Part shown: positions 18,849 through 27,157 of the stretch, in pieces
Position numbering within the stretch: position 1 is the first letter of the stretch
Layout of the letters: each line of letters begins with the position of its first letter
Assembly (NCBI RefSeq): GCF_000571935.1
Contig: NZ_ATAX01000006.1
Span: 106,695-170,694, forward strand
Source: Ruminococcus flavefaciens 007c
GTDB taxonomy: Bacteria > Bacillota > Clostridia > Oscillospirales > Ruminococcaceae
Direction: 5' to 3'
DNA: 64,000 nucleotides
The notes under the pieces: generated by a model
Told to the model about the DNA's origin: nothing
What the model saw: only the letters and a program-made list of their open reading frames with translations
The model's database searches: none
Made by a program: the position numbers and the translations under genes

Positions 18849-20117
18849 ATGAAGATCGAAACCAAATGCCTGCACGCAGGCTATACCCCGAAGAATACTG
18901 AACCGAGAGTGGTTCCCATCGTCCAGAGCACTACTTATGTGTACGACTCAACAGACGATGTTGCAGCTGTATTCGATGATCCTACCAAAAGCCTTATATA
19001 CTCCCGTTTTGAAAATCCCACGGTTATGGCTGTTGAGGATAAGATAGCCGCTCTCGAAGGCGGTATCGGTGCTATGTGTACCTCCAGCGGTCAGGCAGCA
19101 TCACTTCTGTCGCTGCTCAATATCCTCCAGGCAGGAGACAGCTTTATATCTACAGCAACTATCTACGGCGGAACTATCAATCTTTTCGCTTATACTATGA
19201 AGAAACTCGGCATCGAGTGCATTTTCGTTGATGCCGATGCTTCCGAGGAAGAGATCCAGGCTGCATTCAAGCCCAACACAAAGGCTGTTTTCGGTGAAAC
19301 TCTCGCAAATCCCGCTCTTACGGTATTTGATATCGAAAAATTCGCAAAGATCGCTCACAAGAACGGCGTTCCGCTCATCATAGACAATACCTTCCCCACT
19401 CCCATTCTTTGCCGACCTATTGAGTTCGGCGCGGATATAGTTATCCACTCCACCACAAAGTACATGGACGGTCATGCAGTTCAGGGCGGCGGCGTTATTG
19501 TAGATTCAGGCAATTTCGACTGGACCAACGGCAAGTTCCCCGAGTTCACAGAGCCCGACGAGAGCTACCACGGAACGATATACACCAAGACATACGGCAA
19601 GGCTGCATATATCATCAAGGCAAGAATGCAGCTTATGAGAGACTTCGGCTGCTATCCTTCGGCTCAGTCAGCATTCTACCTTAACCTCGGTCTCGAAACT
19701 CTGCCTATCAGAATGAAGCAGCACTGCGAGAACGCCATGGTAGTAGCAAAGTTCCTTGAGGCAAACGAGTACGTAGAATCCGTAAATTATCCCGGTCTCG
19801 AGAGCAACAAGTACCACGAGATGGCAAAGAAGTATCTCGGCGGCAGCTCAAGCGGTGTTATCTCATTCATCATCAAGGGCGGCAGAAACACAGCTGTAAA
19901 GTTCATGGATTCTCTGAAGCTTGCTTCCAATGAAGTACACGTTGCGGATATCCGTACCTGCGTACTCCACCCTGCAAGTGCCACACACCGTCAGCTCACA
20001 GACGAGCAGCTTGCAGCAGCAGGAATCAACGGCGGTCTCATCAGACTTTCCGTAGGTCTTGAAAACATCGACGACATACTCGACGACCTCAAGCAGGCTT
20101 TTGCAGCTCTTGACTGA
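18849..20117 (+). CDS. metY: O-acetylhomoserine sulfhydrylase (PLP enzyme)
   Basis: 422 residues, cys/met metabolism PLP family, with the length and motifs of MetY, which makes homocysteine from O-acetylhomoserine and sulfide. Seen: YSRFENPT, the cofactor-binding SSGQAA, IDNTFPTP, the PLP lysine in HSTTKYMDGH, and the C-terminal HPASATHRQLT with RLSVGLEN. A methionine gamma-lyase role cannot be excluded by eye. CAGGAGG lies 9 nt before the ATG. No SAM riboswitch was found upstream. Confidence 0.9.
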   Translation: MKIETKCLHAGYTPKNTEPRVVPIVQSTTYVYDSTDDVAAVFDDPTKSLIYSRFENPTVMAVEDKIAALEGGIGAMCTSSGQAASLLSLLNILQAGDSFISTATIYGGTINLFAYTMKKLGIECIFVDADASEEEIQAAFKPNTKAVFGETLANPALTVFDIEKFAKIAHKNGVPLIIDNTFPTPILCRPIEFGADIVIHSTTKYMDGHAVQGGGVIVDSGNFDWTNGKFPEFTEPDESYHGTIYTKTYGKAAYIIKARMQLMRDFGCYPSAQSAFYLNLGLETLPIRMKQHCENAMVVAKFLEANEYVESVNYPGLESNKYHEMAKKYLGGSSSGVISFIIKGGRNTAVKFMDSLKLASNEVHVADIRTCVLHPASATHRQLTDEQLAAAGINGGLIRLSVGLENIDDILDDLKQAFAALD

Positions 20118-20159
20118 CACTGACAAAAGCAAGCCGCGGCCATACCAAGAGGTAATAAT

Positions 20160-20690
20160 ATGAAAACCATCATCATTTATTCATCACAGACAGGATTCAC
20201 TAAAAAATATGCAGAATGGCTGGCAGAAGAGCTCGGTGCGGAGACCATCTCGGTAAAGGAAGCTCATAAAAAGAAGGACGAATTCTTTGATTTCTTCGAT
20301 TGCATAATTTACGGCGGCTGGGTAGCTGTTGAAAAGATCCACAAGCTTGACTGGTTCACAGGCAGAATCGATAAATGGCACGAAAAGAAGCTGGCTGTAT
20401 TCGCTGTCGGAGCAAGCCCCGAAAAATATTCGGGCGTAAAAACTCTGCTTGAAAAGTCCCTTAACGGAGAACAGCAGAAATACGCAAAGGCATTCTACTG
20501 CCCCGGCGGACTGGATTATGACAAAATGTCCATCGGCTCAAAGATGCTGATGAAGACATTTGCCGCTATGCTGAAAAACAAAAAGAACAAGACCGAGGAT
20601 GAAAAGGCCATGGCTGAACACGTTTCGGCTTCATGCGATCTCACCGACCGCAAGTACCTCGAACCTATTATTGAGTATATCAGACAATAA
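20160..20690 (+). CDS. Flavodoxin-domain protein (HemG-like)
   Basis: 176 residues beginning MKTIIIYSSQTGFTKKYA, the FMN phosphate-binding loop of flavodoxins, followed by IIYGGWV. The Lys-rich C-terminal half resembles menaquinone-linked protoporphyrinogen-oxidase-like flavodoxins. Cytosolic, no signal peptide. It lies 42 nt after metY and before a strong terminator, so it may be the third gene of that operon. Confidence 0.75.
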   Translation: MKTIIIYSSQTGFTKKYAEWLAEELGAETISVKEAHKKKDEFFDFFDCIIYGGWVAVEKIHKLDWFTGRIDKWHEKKLAVFAVGASPEKYSGVKTLLEKSLNGEQQKYAKAFYCPGGLDYDKMSIGSKMLMKTFAAMLKNKKNKTEDEKAMAEHVSASCDLTDRKYLEPIIEYIRQ

Positions 20691-20725
20691 GCTCTGCCAA
20701 GGCAGACATCAGTCTCAAAAAATAT

Positions 20726-20761
20726 TCCCGATCGGGCTTTTGCTCCTGATCGGGATTTTTT
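20726..20761 (+). terminator. Terminator of the HD-metY-flavodoxin operon
   Basis: Stem TCCCGATC (20726-20733) with GATCGGGA (20748-20755), then six T. Confidence 0.85.
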
Positions 20762-20774
20762 CTGCATAAAGGCA

Positions 20775-20804
20775 TAAAAAAGACCGTACCCGAAAGTACG
20801 GTCT
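20775..20804 (-). terminator. Terminator of the 154-residue membrane gene
   Basis: Stem AGACCGTAC (20781-20789) with GTACGGTCT (20796-20804). On the minus strand TTTTTATGCC follows. Confidence 0.85.
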
Positions 20805-20811
20805 GCTGTTT

Positions 20812-21276
20812 TCAGTCTCTTCTGAAGAGCTCTCTGAGTACCATGCCGCCGCCTGCTGCAACAAGGCCGAACATTACGATGAACACATATGCATTGGTGG
20901 TATGCCATCTCAGATGTGTGGTCATCATTACGCTGAGAAGCACAATGATGATACCGATGGAAAGAACTACCCAGCCGAATATCTTCCTGTCCATAAGGAA
21001 AAGCATTGCTATTCCCGCGATTATCGGAAGCATTATCAGTCCGTTAGGAAGTCCTATATTGCCTATCCTGAAGAAATATCCGCCGAAGCCCCACGAGCTC
21101 GTTACTTCGATATTCTGGAATATCATGAACAAGCCGCCGCCCAGCATCAGAAGCCCGATAAAAAATGTGAGCAGCCTGTTTCCCTCGCTCTTGGAGGAAG
21201 ATCTGGCACTGTCACGTGTCTCAAGGAGATCCTTGTACATTTTATCCAGCTCTTTGTCTTTTGTTGTTTTTGGCAT
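20812..21276 (-). CDS. Four-helix membrane protein, unknown
   Basis: 154 residues: a charged, helical N-terminus of about 33 residues (many Lys, Asp, Ser) followed by four hydrophobic helices and a short basic tail (RELFRRD). I recognise no family. It is transcribed alone from a consensus promoter and has a purine-rich ribosome binding site (AGGGGGGCGG). Confidence 0.7.
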   Translation of the reverse strand: MPKTTKDKELDKMYKDLLETRDSARSSSKSEGNRLLTFFIGLLMLGGGLFMIFQNIEVTSSWGFGGYFFRIGNIGLPNGLIMLPIIAGIAMLFLMDRKIFGWVVLSIGIIIVLLSVMMTTHLRWHTTNAYVFIVMFGLVAAGGGMVLRELFRRD

Positions 21277-21309
21277 AATACCGCCCCCCTATATCAAATT
21301 TACAAATAC

Positions 21310-21338
21310 ATTATACTCCAAACCCTCGTCTTTGTCAA
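21310..21338 (-). promoter_or_regulatory. Promoter of the four-helix membrane gene
   Basis: Minus strand TTGACA (21338-21333), 17 nt, TATAAT (21315-21310). Confidence 0.85.
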
Positions 21339-21435
21339 GTATATCGCCGAAAATTCATCTTTTTTTCATTTAATGGCGGAAAGCTCACAGGTACGTAAAA
21401 AGCTGCAAAGTTTTACGGAAATAACGTATCTGCCC

Positions 21436-21464
21436 TTGACACAGAGAGATAAATAAAGTATAAT
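21436..21464 (+). promoter_or_regulatory. Promoter of the metal ABC transporter
   Basis: TTGACA (21436-21441), 17 nt, TATAAT (21459-21464), immediately before a Fur-type operator. Confidence 0.85.
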
Positions 21465-21468
21465 ATGA

Positions 21469-21487
21469 TTTGAAAATGATTATCAAA
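21469..21487 (+). promoter_or_regulatory. Fur/Zur-family operator
   Basis: TTTGAAAATGATTATCAAA is a 19-bp palindrome with one mismatched pair around a central G. Its core TGAAAATGATTATCA differs from the Bacillus Fur 7-1-7 consensus (TGATAATNATTATCA) at one base. It covers the transcription start, as expected for metal-dependent repression. Fur versus Zur cannot be decided from the site alone. Confidence 0.75.
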
Positions 21488-21510
21488 TTCAAAAGAAGGT
21501 GCCTGTTCAG

Positions 21511-22233
21511 ATGGGAGCATTACTGAAATGCGAAAACGTCTCTCTCGGATATGAGGGCGACGTTGTTACCAAAAATATCAATTTTACAGTCAGCAGCGGC
21601 GATTATCTCTGCATAGTCGGCGAAAACGGCTCAGGCAAGAGCACGCTCATAAAAGCCCTGCTCGGCCTCAAGCCTCAGCTAAGCGGAAATATCGAATTCT
21701 GCGGCGGCATGGCCAAGAACGAAATAGGCTATCTCCCCCAGCAGACGCTGGTACAGAGAGACTTTCCCGCCTCAGTCCGCGAAATAGTTCTTTCGGGCTG
21801 CATGAACCGCTGCGGTCTGCGTCCCTTTTATAATAAAGATGAAAAAAAGCTTGCTCATGACATGATGCGCAGACTTGACATAGAGCCACTTACAAAGCGC
21901 TGCTACAGGGAGCTTTCGGGCGGACAGCAGCAGAGAGTCCTCCTTGCAAGAGCTCTCTGTGCCGCAAGGAAGATGATACTCCTTGACGAGCCTGTAACAG
22001 GACTGGATCCCAAAGCTGCCAATGAAATGTACGAGCTCATCGACAGCCTCAACAAAAAAGACGGCATAACCGTAATCATGGTATCTCATGATATGAACGC
22101 TGCTGTAAGATATGCTTCGCATATACTCCACGTAGGCAGGAAGCAGCTTTTCTTCGGCACAAAGGATGACTACCTCACCAGCAAGACAGGTCAGGCATTC
22201 CTCACTGTTATGGGAGGTGATGAGAATGAGTAA
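21511..22233 (+). CDS. Metal ABC transporter ATPase (ZnuC/AdcC-like)
   Basis: 240 residues with Walker A GENGSGKST, Q-loop YLPQQ, signature LSGGQQQR, Walker B MILLDEPVTGLD and switch His in VSHDM. With the permease it forms a zinc/manganese/iron-type importer (ABC-3 family). I use ATG 21511, with AGAAGG upstream; GTG 21499 sits inside that site. It overlaps the permease gene by 8 nt. No solute-binding protein gene lies in the operon. Confidence 0.88.
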   Translation: MGALLKCENVSLGYEGDVVTKNINFTVSSGDYLCIVGENGSGKSTLIKALLGLKPQLSGNIEFCGGMAKNEIGYLPQQTLVQRDFPASVREIVLSGCMNRCGLRPFYNKDEKKLAHDMMRRLDIEPLTKRCYRELSGGQQQRVLLARALCAARKMILLDEPVTGLDPKAANEMYELIDSLNKKDGITVIMVSHDMNAAVRYASHILHVGRKQLFFGTKDDYLTSKTGQAFLTVMGGDENE

Positions 22234-23095
22234 TATCTTCGAGACTCTGCATTTCTACTTCCAGTACCCCTATGTACGCTATGCTATGATAGTCGGACTT
22301 CTCATAGCGCTCTGTTCCTCACTTCTGGGAGTTACCCTCGTTATGAAGCGCTTCTCCTTCATCGGAGACGGACTATCACACGTTGCCTTCGGCGCTATGG
22401 CAGTTGCCACGATCACAGGCATAACGAACAATATGCTCATAATCATGCCCATAACCATAATCTCCGCAGTGCTGCTGCTGAGAACAGGACATAATACCAA
22501 AATAAAGGGCGACGCTGCCATTGCTATGATCTCAGTGGGAGCTCTGGCACTGGGATATATGCTGATGAATCTCGCCGCCAGAAGCGGCAGCGGACATACC
22601 ACAAGCAATGTGACCGCCGATGTTTGCAGTACTCTCTTCGGTTCCACATCCATACTCACCCTTTCCATCACCGATGTCTGGATATGCGTGGCAATGTCCA
22701 TAGTCGTGGTAAGCGTATTCCTGATATTCTACAATAAGATATTCGCAGTTACCTTTGACGAGAATTTCGCCAAGGCAACAGGAGTCCGCTCCGATATGTA
22801 CAATCTGCTCATAGCCGTGGTAATTGCTGTGATAATCGTCATCGCTATGAACTTCGTGGGCTCACTGCTCATATCCGCGCTTATAATATTCCCCGCCCTT
22901 TCCGCAATGCGTGTTTTCAAGAGCTTCAGGAGCGTTATAATATGCTCGGTCATAATCTCGCTCATATGTGCGGGCGCAGGAATTATTATTTCCATACTTG
23001 CGGGAACTCCCGTGGGCGCAACCATCGTTATCGCAGATATAGTTGTATTTTTCACCTTCTGCCTCGCCTCATTCGTGCTGAAAAGAGGCAAATGA
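22226..23095 (+). CDS. Metal ABC transporter permease (ZnuB/AdcB-like)
   Basis: 289 residues with eight or so hydrophobic helices, the ABC-3 permease family. Typical features: RYAMIVGLLIALCSSLLGV near the N-terminus, GDGLSHVAFGA, and MNFVGSLLISALIIFPALSA near the C-terminus. ATG 22226 follows GGGAGG by 8 nt and overlaps the ATPase stop; the longer frame from 22166 lies inside the ATPase gene. Zinc is a likely substrate but Mn2+ or Fe2+ are possible. Confidence 0.88.
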   Translation: MSNIFETLHFYFQYPYVRYAMIVGLLIALCSSLLGVTLVMKRFSFIGDGLSHVAFGAMAVATITGITNNMLIIMPITIISAVLLLRTGHNTKIKGDAAIAMISVGALALGYMLMNLAARSGSGHTTSNVTADVCSTLFGSTSILTLSITDVWICVAMSIVVVSVFLIFYNKIFAVTFDENFAKATGVRSDMYNLLIAVVIAVIIVIAMNFVGSLLISALIIFPALSAMRVFKSFRSVIICSVIISLICAGAGIIISILAGTPVGATIVIADIVVFFTFCLASFVLKRGK

Positions 23096-23106
23096 GCAAA
23101 AAGCAC

Positions 23107-23143
23107 AAAACACTTCCTCTTTTACCCGAGGAAGTGTTTTTCT
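23107..23143 (+). terminator. Terminator of the metal transporter operon
   Basis: A 13-bp perfect stem (23107-23119 with 23128-23140) flanked by T-tract. Confidence 0.9.
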
Positions 23144-23165
23144 TTACCATAAATCCCTATTTGCC

Positions 23166-23195
23166 TTGACAATCCGTCCTCAAATGTGCTATTAT
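23166..23195 (+). promoter_or_regulatory. Promoter of the XRE-cupin/acyl-CoA ligase pair
   Basis: TTGACA (23166-23171), 18 nt, TATTAT (23190-23195). Confidence 0.75.
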
Positions 23196-23245
23196 AAAAT
23201 TTATACAGTTTAATGTATAGAATATATCAAAGAGGAGGTTGCGCT

Positions 23246-23791
23246 ATGGAAACCATTAATGAGATCGCAGCACGTATCCGTGAGCTGCGCGAGGTGTGCG
23301 ACTACACACAGGAAAAGCTTGCAAAGGAGCTTGGACTATCCGTCGAGCAGTATGCAGGCTATGAACAGAACGGTGACTTTCCTATAAGCGTCATCTATGA
23401 GATTGCAAACAAATTCGGAGTCGATTTCAATGAGCTCGTCACAGGCGAACCCAGCAGGATCGACACTTTCCAGGTCGTCCGCCGCGGTAAGGGCAGAAGC
23501 ATAAGCCGTTTTCCCGGCTACCGCTTCAAGGATCTCGCTTTCCGCTATGCCGATAAGGTTATGCAGCCGCTTCTTGTTACTCTTGAACCCTCAGACGAGC
23601 CAGCAAAGCTCGTAAGCCATTCAGGACAGGAGTTCAACCTTGTGCTCAAGGGAACTATCGCTGTTGTTTTTGAGGATCAGGAGATCATTCTCAATGAGGG
23701 CGATTCAATATACTTCAATCCGACATATCTCCACGGACAGCGCTGCGTAGGCGACAGCAAAGCAAGATTTCTCACTATGATCGCTGAATAA
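23246..23791 (+). CDS. XRE-type regulator with C-terminal cupin
   Basis: 181 residues: an N-terminal helix-turn-helix (about 8-62, with YTQEKLAKELGLSVEQYAGYE) and a C-terminal cupin barrel (about 105-180, SGQEFNLVLKGTIAVVFED and YFNPTYLHGQR). This architecture senses small ligands and regulates adjacent metabolic genes. ATG 23246 follows GAGGAGG; the frame from 23213 has no ribosome binding site. The acyl-CoA ligase 39 nt downstream is its probable target and partner. Confidence 0.85.
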   Translation: METINEIAARIRELREVCDYTQEKLAKELGLSVEQYAGYEQNGDFPISVIYEIANKFGVDFNELVTGEPSRIDTFQVVRRGKGRSISRFPGYRFKDLAFRYADKVMQPLLVTLEPSDEPAKLVSHSGQEFNLVLKGTIAVVFEDQEIILNEGDSIYFNPTYLHGQRCVGDSKARFLTMIAE

Positions 23792-23830
23792 TAAGCCGCA
23801 GACGGCTAATACAAAGGAGTTCTTATAATC

Positions 23831-25507
23831 ATGCTTTTAGACCGTTATCTTCCCCGTATCGAGTTTGATTCATACGAGGATTTCAAGGAAAATTACCGTG
23901 TAAACGTTCCTGATGACTTCAACTTCGGCTGGGACATCGTTGACGAATGGGCAAAGCAGGAGCCCGAGAAGAAGGCTCTTGTATGGCTCAGCCACGACAA
24001 GCAGGAGAAAACGTTTACTTTCACCGATATTTCAAAGCTTTCAAACAAGACCTGCCACTATTTCCGCAGTCTCGGACTCAAAAAAGGCGACGTTGTACTT
24101 CTTATCCTCCGCCGCCGCTGGGAGTACTGGGTAATAGCTACCGCTCTTCACAAGCTGGGCGTTATACTTATCCCCGGAAACCTGCTTTTCACCACACACG
24201 ATATCGCCTACCGCGGCAATATGGCCGAGATCTCGGCTATAATCGCCTGCGATGACGAATACATACGCGGACAGATAGACGCAGCTGCTCCAGAGATAAA
24301 GACTCTCCGCAAGAAAATAGCAGTTGCAGAGCCCCGTGAGGGCTGGGACTTCTTCGAGGACGAGATTGAAAAGTATCCCGATACCTTTGAGCGCCCTACA
24401 GGCGATGAGGCCACAAAGGTAAACGATACCATGCTGATATACTTCACATCGGGCTCAACAGGTATGCCAAAAATGGTATGTCATAACTTCGCACATCCCC
24501 TCGGTCATATAGTTACTGCAAAGTACTGGCATCAGGTACAGGAGAACAAGCTCCATATGTCCATATCCGACTCAGGCTGGGCCAAGTTCGGCTGGGGCAA
24601 GATCTACGGACAGTGGATATGCGGCGCTATACAGTTCGCATACGACTTCACGGGCAGATTCAACGCAAAGGATATCCTTGAGGTTATCAGCCACTATAAG
24701 CTGACCACATTCTGCGCTCCTCCTACTATGTACCGCTTTATGCTTCAGGAGGATATGACAAAGTACGATCTCTCCTCAATACAGAACTTCTGCAACGCAG
24801 GCGAGCCCCTCAACCCCGAGGTATTCAACCGTATCTACGAGCTCACAGGCAAGAAGATGCGCGAAGGCTTCGGACAGACAGAGGGTACCGTACTTATCGC
24901 AAACTTCCCCTGGATAGATCCCAAGCCCGGCTCAACAGGAAAGCCTTCCCCCCTTTACAATATTCACCTTCTCCGTGCTGACGGCACAGAGGCTGACGAC
25001 GGTGAAGAGGGCAGCATCATGGTATGCGATATAGACAAGGAGCGTCCTACAGGTCTTTTCTGCGGCTACTACAAGAACCCCGAGCTCACAGAGGCTGTTC
25101 TCGGCGGAAAGAATTACGACACAGGCGATGTTGCATGGCGCGATTCCAAGGGCTATTACTGGTTCGTAGGAAGAAACGACGACGTTATCAAGTGCTCGGG
25201 CTACCGTATCGGACCTTTCGAGGTAGAGAGCGCTCTCCTCACTCACCCTGCCGTAGTTGAATCGGCTATCACAGGTGCTCCCGATCCTATCAGAGGACAG
25301 GTAGTTAAGGCAACAGTCGTTCTTGCTGAGGGATACACTCCTTCACCCGAGCTCACAAAGGAGCTTCAGAATCACGTTAAGCGCGAGACTGCTCCTTACA
25401 AGTACCCCCGTGTTATCGAGTATGTAAAGGAGCTCCCGAAGACTCTCGGCGGAAAGATCAAGCGTGCCCAGATACGTCATCAGGACGAAGAAAACACAGC
25501 AAAATAA
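23831..25507 (+). CDS. AMP-forming acyl-CoA synthetase
   Basis: 558 residues of the ANL (acyl-CoA synthetase) superfamily, related to medium-chain and acetyl-CoA synthetases. Seen: the ATP-binding loop YFTSGSTGMPKM, EGFGQTEGT, the hinge region GYYWFVGRNDDVIKCSGYRI and the C-terminal catalytic Lys in LPKTLGGKIKRAQIR. It should activate a carboxylic acid to its CoA thioester with ATP. The acid is unknown; pairing with an XRE-cupin gene recurs in gut clostridia to my knowledge. Confidence 0.88.
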   Translation: MLLDRYLPRIEFDSYEDFKENYRVNVPDDFNFGWDIVDEWAKQEPEKKALVWLSHDKQEKTFTFTDISKLSNKTCHYFRSLGLKKGDVVLLILRRRWEYWVIATALHKLGVILIPGNLLFTTHDIAYRGNMAEISAIIACDDEYIRGQIDAAAPEIKTLRKKIAVAEPREGWDFFEDEIEKYPDTFERPTGDEATKVNDTMLIYFTSGSTGMPKMVCHNFAHPLGHIVTAKYWHQVQENKLHMSISDSGWAKFGWGKIYGQWICGAIQFAYDFTGRFNAKDILEVISHYKLTTFCAPPTMYRFMLQEDMTKYDLSSIQNFCNAGEPLNPEVFNRIYELTGKKMREGFGQTEGTVLIANFPWIDPKPGSTGKPSPLYNIHLLRADGTEADDGEEGSIMVCDIDKERPTGLFCGYYKNPELTEAVLGGKNYDTGDVAWRDSKGYYWFVGRNDDVIKCSGYRIGPFEVESALLTHPAVVESAITGAPDPIRGQVVKATVVLAEGYTPSPELTKELQNHVKRETAPYKYPRVIEYVKELPKTLGGKIKRAQIRHQDEENTAK

Positions 25508-25520
25508 CTTAAAACCAATT

Positions 25521-25553
25521 AATCGCCCGACAGAAATGATCGGGCGATTTCTG
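25521..25553 (+). terminator. Terminator of the acyl-CoA ligase gene
   Basis: Stem AATCGCCCGA (25521-25530) with TCGGGCGATT (25540-25549). Confidence 0.75.
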
Positions 25554-25579
25554 AATACGGCAGTAAATGGGGGCATATT

Positions 25580-26365
25580 ATGCGGAAACTGATAATAGCC
25601 GAAGGACTTCCCTGCTCGGGAAAAAGTACAGCCTCGAAATACATAGCGGAAAAGCTCGGCATGAAGTATTACGACGAGGGAAACGGTCATCACCCTGCCG
25701 ATTACGAATTTCATGCTTTTCTGACCGAAGCTGAATTCTCCCTGCTGAAAGCGGACGAACAGGCTGCTGTCGCTTCATTCTCCGAAAAAAAGAACGGCGG
25801 ATATATCATTCCCCTTGAAAAATTCAGCGGCTCTCTTTTTGACAAGCTGCTGAAGCACAAGATATACGATTTTCTGCCCTGGGAGACAGAAAAGCCGCTG
25901 ATACTCGGCAAATGGCGTGAATTCGCTGAAAAAGCACTATTATCCTCCGTGGGATATGTATTCAACTGTGTCTTTCTGCAAAATCCCATGTGCGAGACAA
26001 TGATGAGGTTCGGCTTTGAAGAAATACTGTCTCAGCACTTTATAAGCGAGATATACAGCATAATACAGCCGCTGGAGCCCTTTATCGTATACCTTAAAAC
26101 AGAAAATATCAGAGCAGAAATAGAAAAGGCTGTTCCCGAACGCGGAAACCGCTGGCTCAGCGACGTTATAGATTATCACTGCGGCGGTGAATACGGCAGA
26201 CAGAATGGTCTCAGAGGCTTTGAAGGTTATATATCCGCTCTTGAGGAGCGACAGCGCCGTGAACTCGAAATATTGAGCAATATAGGCATCGGATATACCG
26301 TTGTCGAAAACTTTAAGACCGACAGCAAAAAAGCATATGATATTATTTTATCGGATCTGAAATAA
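25580..26365 (+). CDS. P-loop kinase-like protein
   Basis: 261 residues starting MRKLIIAEGLPCSGKST, a Walker A loop of the deoxynucleoside-kinase/adenylate-kinase type near residue 8. No second domain is recognised. Probably phosphorylates a small molecule, but the substrate cannot be read from the sequence. It has a G-rich ribosome binding site (GGGGG) and ends 69 nt before sigI. Confidence 0.65.
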   Translation: MRKLIIAEGLPCSGKSTASKYIAEKLGMKYYDEGNGHHPADYEFHAFLTEAEFSLLKADEQAAVASFSEKKNGGYIIPLEKFSGSLFDKLLKHKIYDFLPWETEKPLILGKWREFAEKALLSSVGYVFNCVFLQNPMCETMMRFGFEEILSQHFISEIYSIIQPLEPFIVYLKTENIRAEIEKAVPERGNRWLSDVIDYHCGGEYGRQNGLRGFEGYISALEERQRRELEILSNIGIGYTVVENFKTDSKKAYDIILSDLK

Positions 26366-26377
26366 TTTTACGCAGAT

Positions 26378-26410
26378 ACCCCGCTTTTCAGTGTATCAAC
26401 TGCGTAAACT
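26378..26410 (+). promoter_or_regulatory. Putative SigI-type promoter of sigI-rsgI
   Basis: TACCCC (ACCCC at 26378-26382), 20 nt, CGTAAACT (26403-26410). The same pair, TACCCC then CGTAAACT with 19 nt, occurs before the secreted repeat gene at 28568. C-rich -35 and CGTA-like -10 elements resemble those reported for SigI. Autoregulation is inferred. Confidence 0.5.
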
Positions 26411-26434
26411 ACAAGTAACATGGGGGTGGCAAAT

Positions 26435-27157
26435 ATGACTTCTGATGCGCATCAAATCATATCCCGGGTCTACGAAGCAAAAACCGACAGCCACGCGGCA
26501 GATGAGCTGATCTCAGCTTATATGCCGTTCATAAAATCTGAAACAGCAAAATTTCTCAACCGTTCGCCCGATCAGAGCGACGACGAACTGAGTATAGCGA
26601 TGTTCGCGTTCTACGAGGCTATAAAAAACTATTCAAGGCTTCGGGGGTCTTTCCTGAAATTCGCAGCACTGCAGATCAGGAACAGACTTATTGACAATTA
26701 CAGAAAAGAGAAAAGAAATAAAGGACAGATCTCGCTGGACAGTTCGGATGACGAAAAAACAGACCTGAAAGATACTATCCGTGATGAACACAATGAATAC
26801 GAAGAAAACGAGCTCCGTGAAGCTACAAAGCAGGAGATCGCAGAGCTTTCTGCACAGATGCAGGAATTCGGGGTATCCATGAGCGATGTTGCGGATAATT
26901 CCCCACGCCAGCGCCGTACTCTGGAAATATGCCAGAAAGCGGTGCGCTATGCAAGAAATAATCCCGAGATCCTCGAGGACTTCCTCAGGACCAAGCGCGT
27001 CCCCCTGGCTAAAATCGCCGAGGGTGCCGACGTAGAAAGAAAATCCCTTGAAAGGCACAGACGTTATCTTGTTGCAGTACTGCTCATATGCACTAACGGC
27101 TACGAGATCATGCGCGGCCACATAATGCAGGTTCTAAAAGGTGGTGAAAAAACATGA
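26435..27157 (+). CDS. sigI: RNA polymerase sigma factor SigI
   Basis: 240 residues of the SigI group: a sigma-2 region (FAFYEAIKNYSRLRGSFLKF and ALQIRNRLIDNYRKEKR) and the SigI-specific C-terminal domain (VPLAKIAEGADVERKSLERH). SigI responds to envelope stress or heat in bacilli and to polysaccharides in cellulosome-forming clostridia. ATG 26435 follows GGGGGTGG; the frame from 26420 overlaps that site. The last 4 nt overlap rsgI, which encodes its membrane anti-sigma factor. Confidence 0.92.
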   Translation: MTSDAHQIISRVYEAKTDSHAADELISAYMPFIKSETAKFLNRSPDQSDDELSIAMFAFYEAIKNYSRLRGSFLKFAALQIRNRLIDNYRKEKRNKGQISLDSSDDEKTDLKDTIRDEHNEYEENELREATKQEIAELSAQMQEFGVSMSDVADNSPRQRRTLEICQKAVRYARNNPEILEDFLRTKRVPLAKIAEGADVERKSLERHRRYLVAVLLICTNGYEIMRGHIMQVLKGGEKT

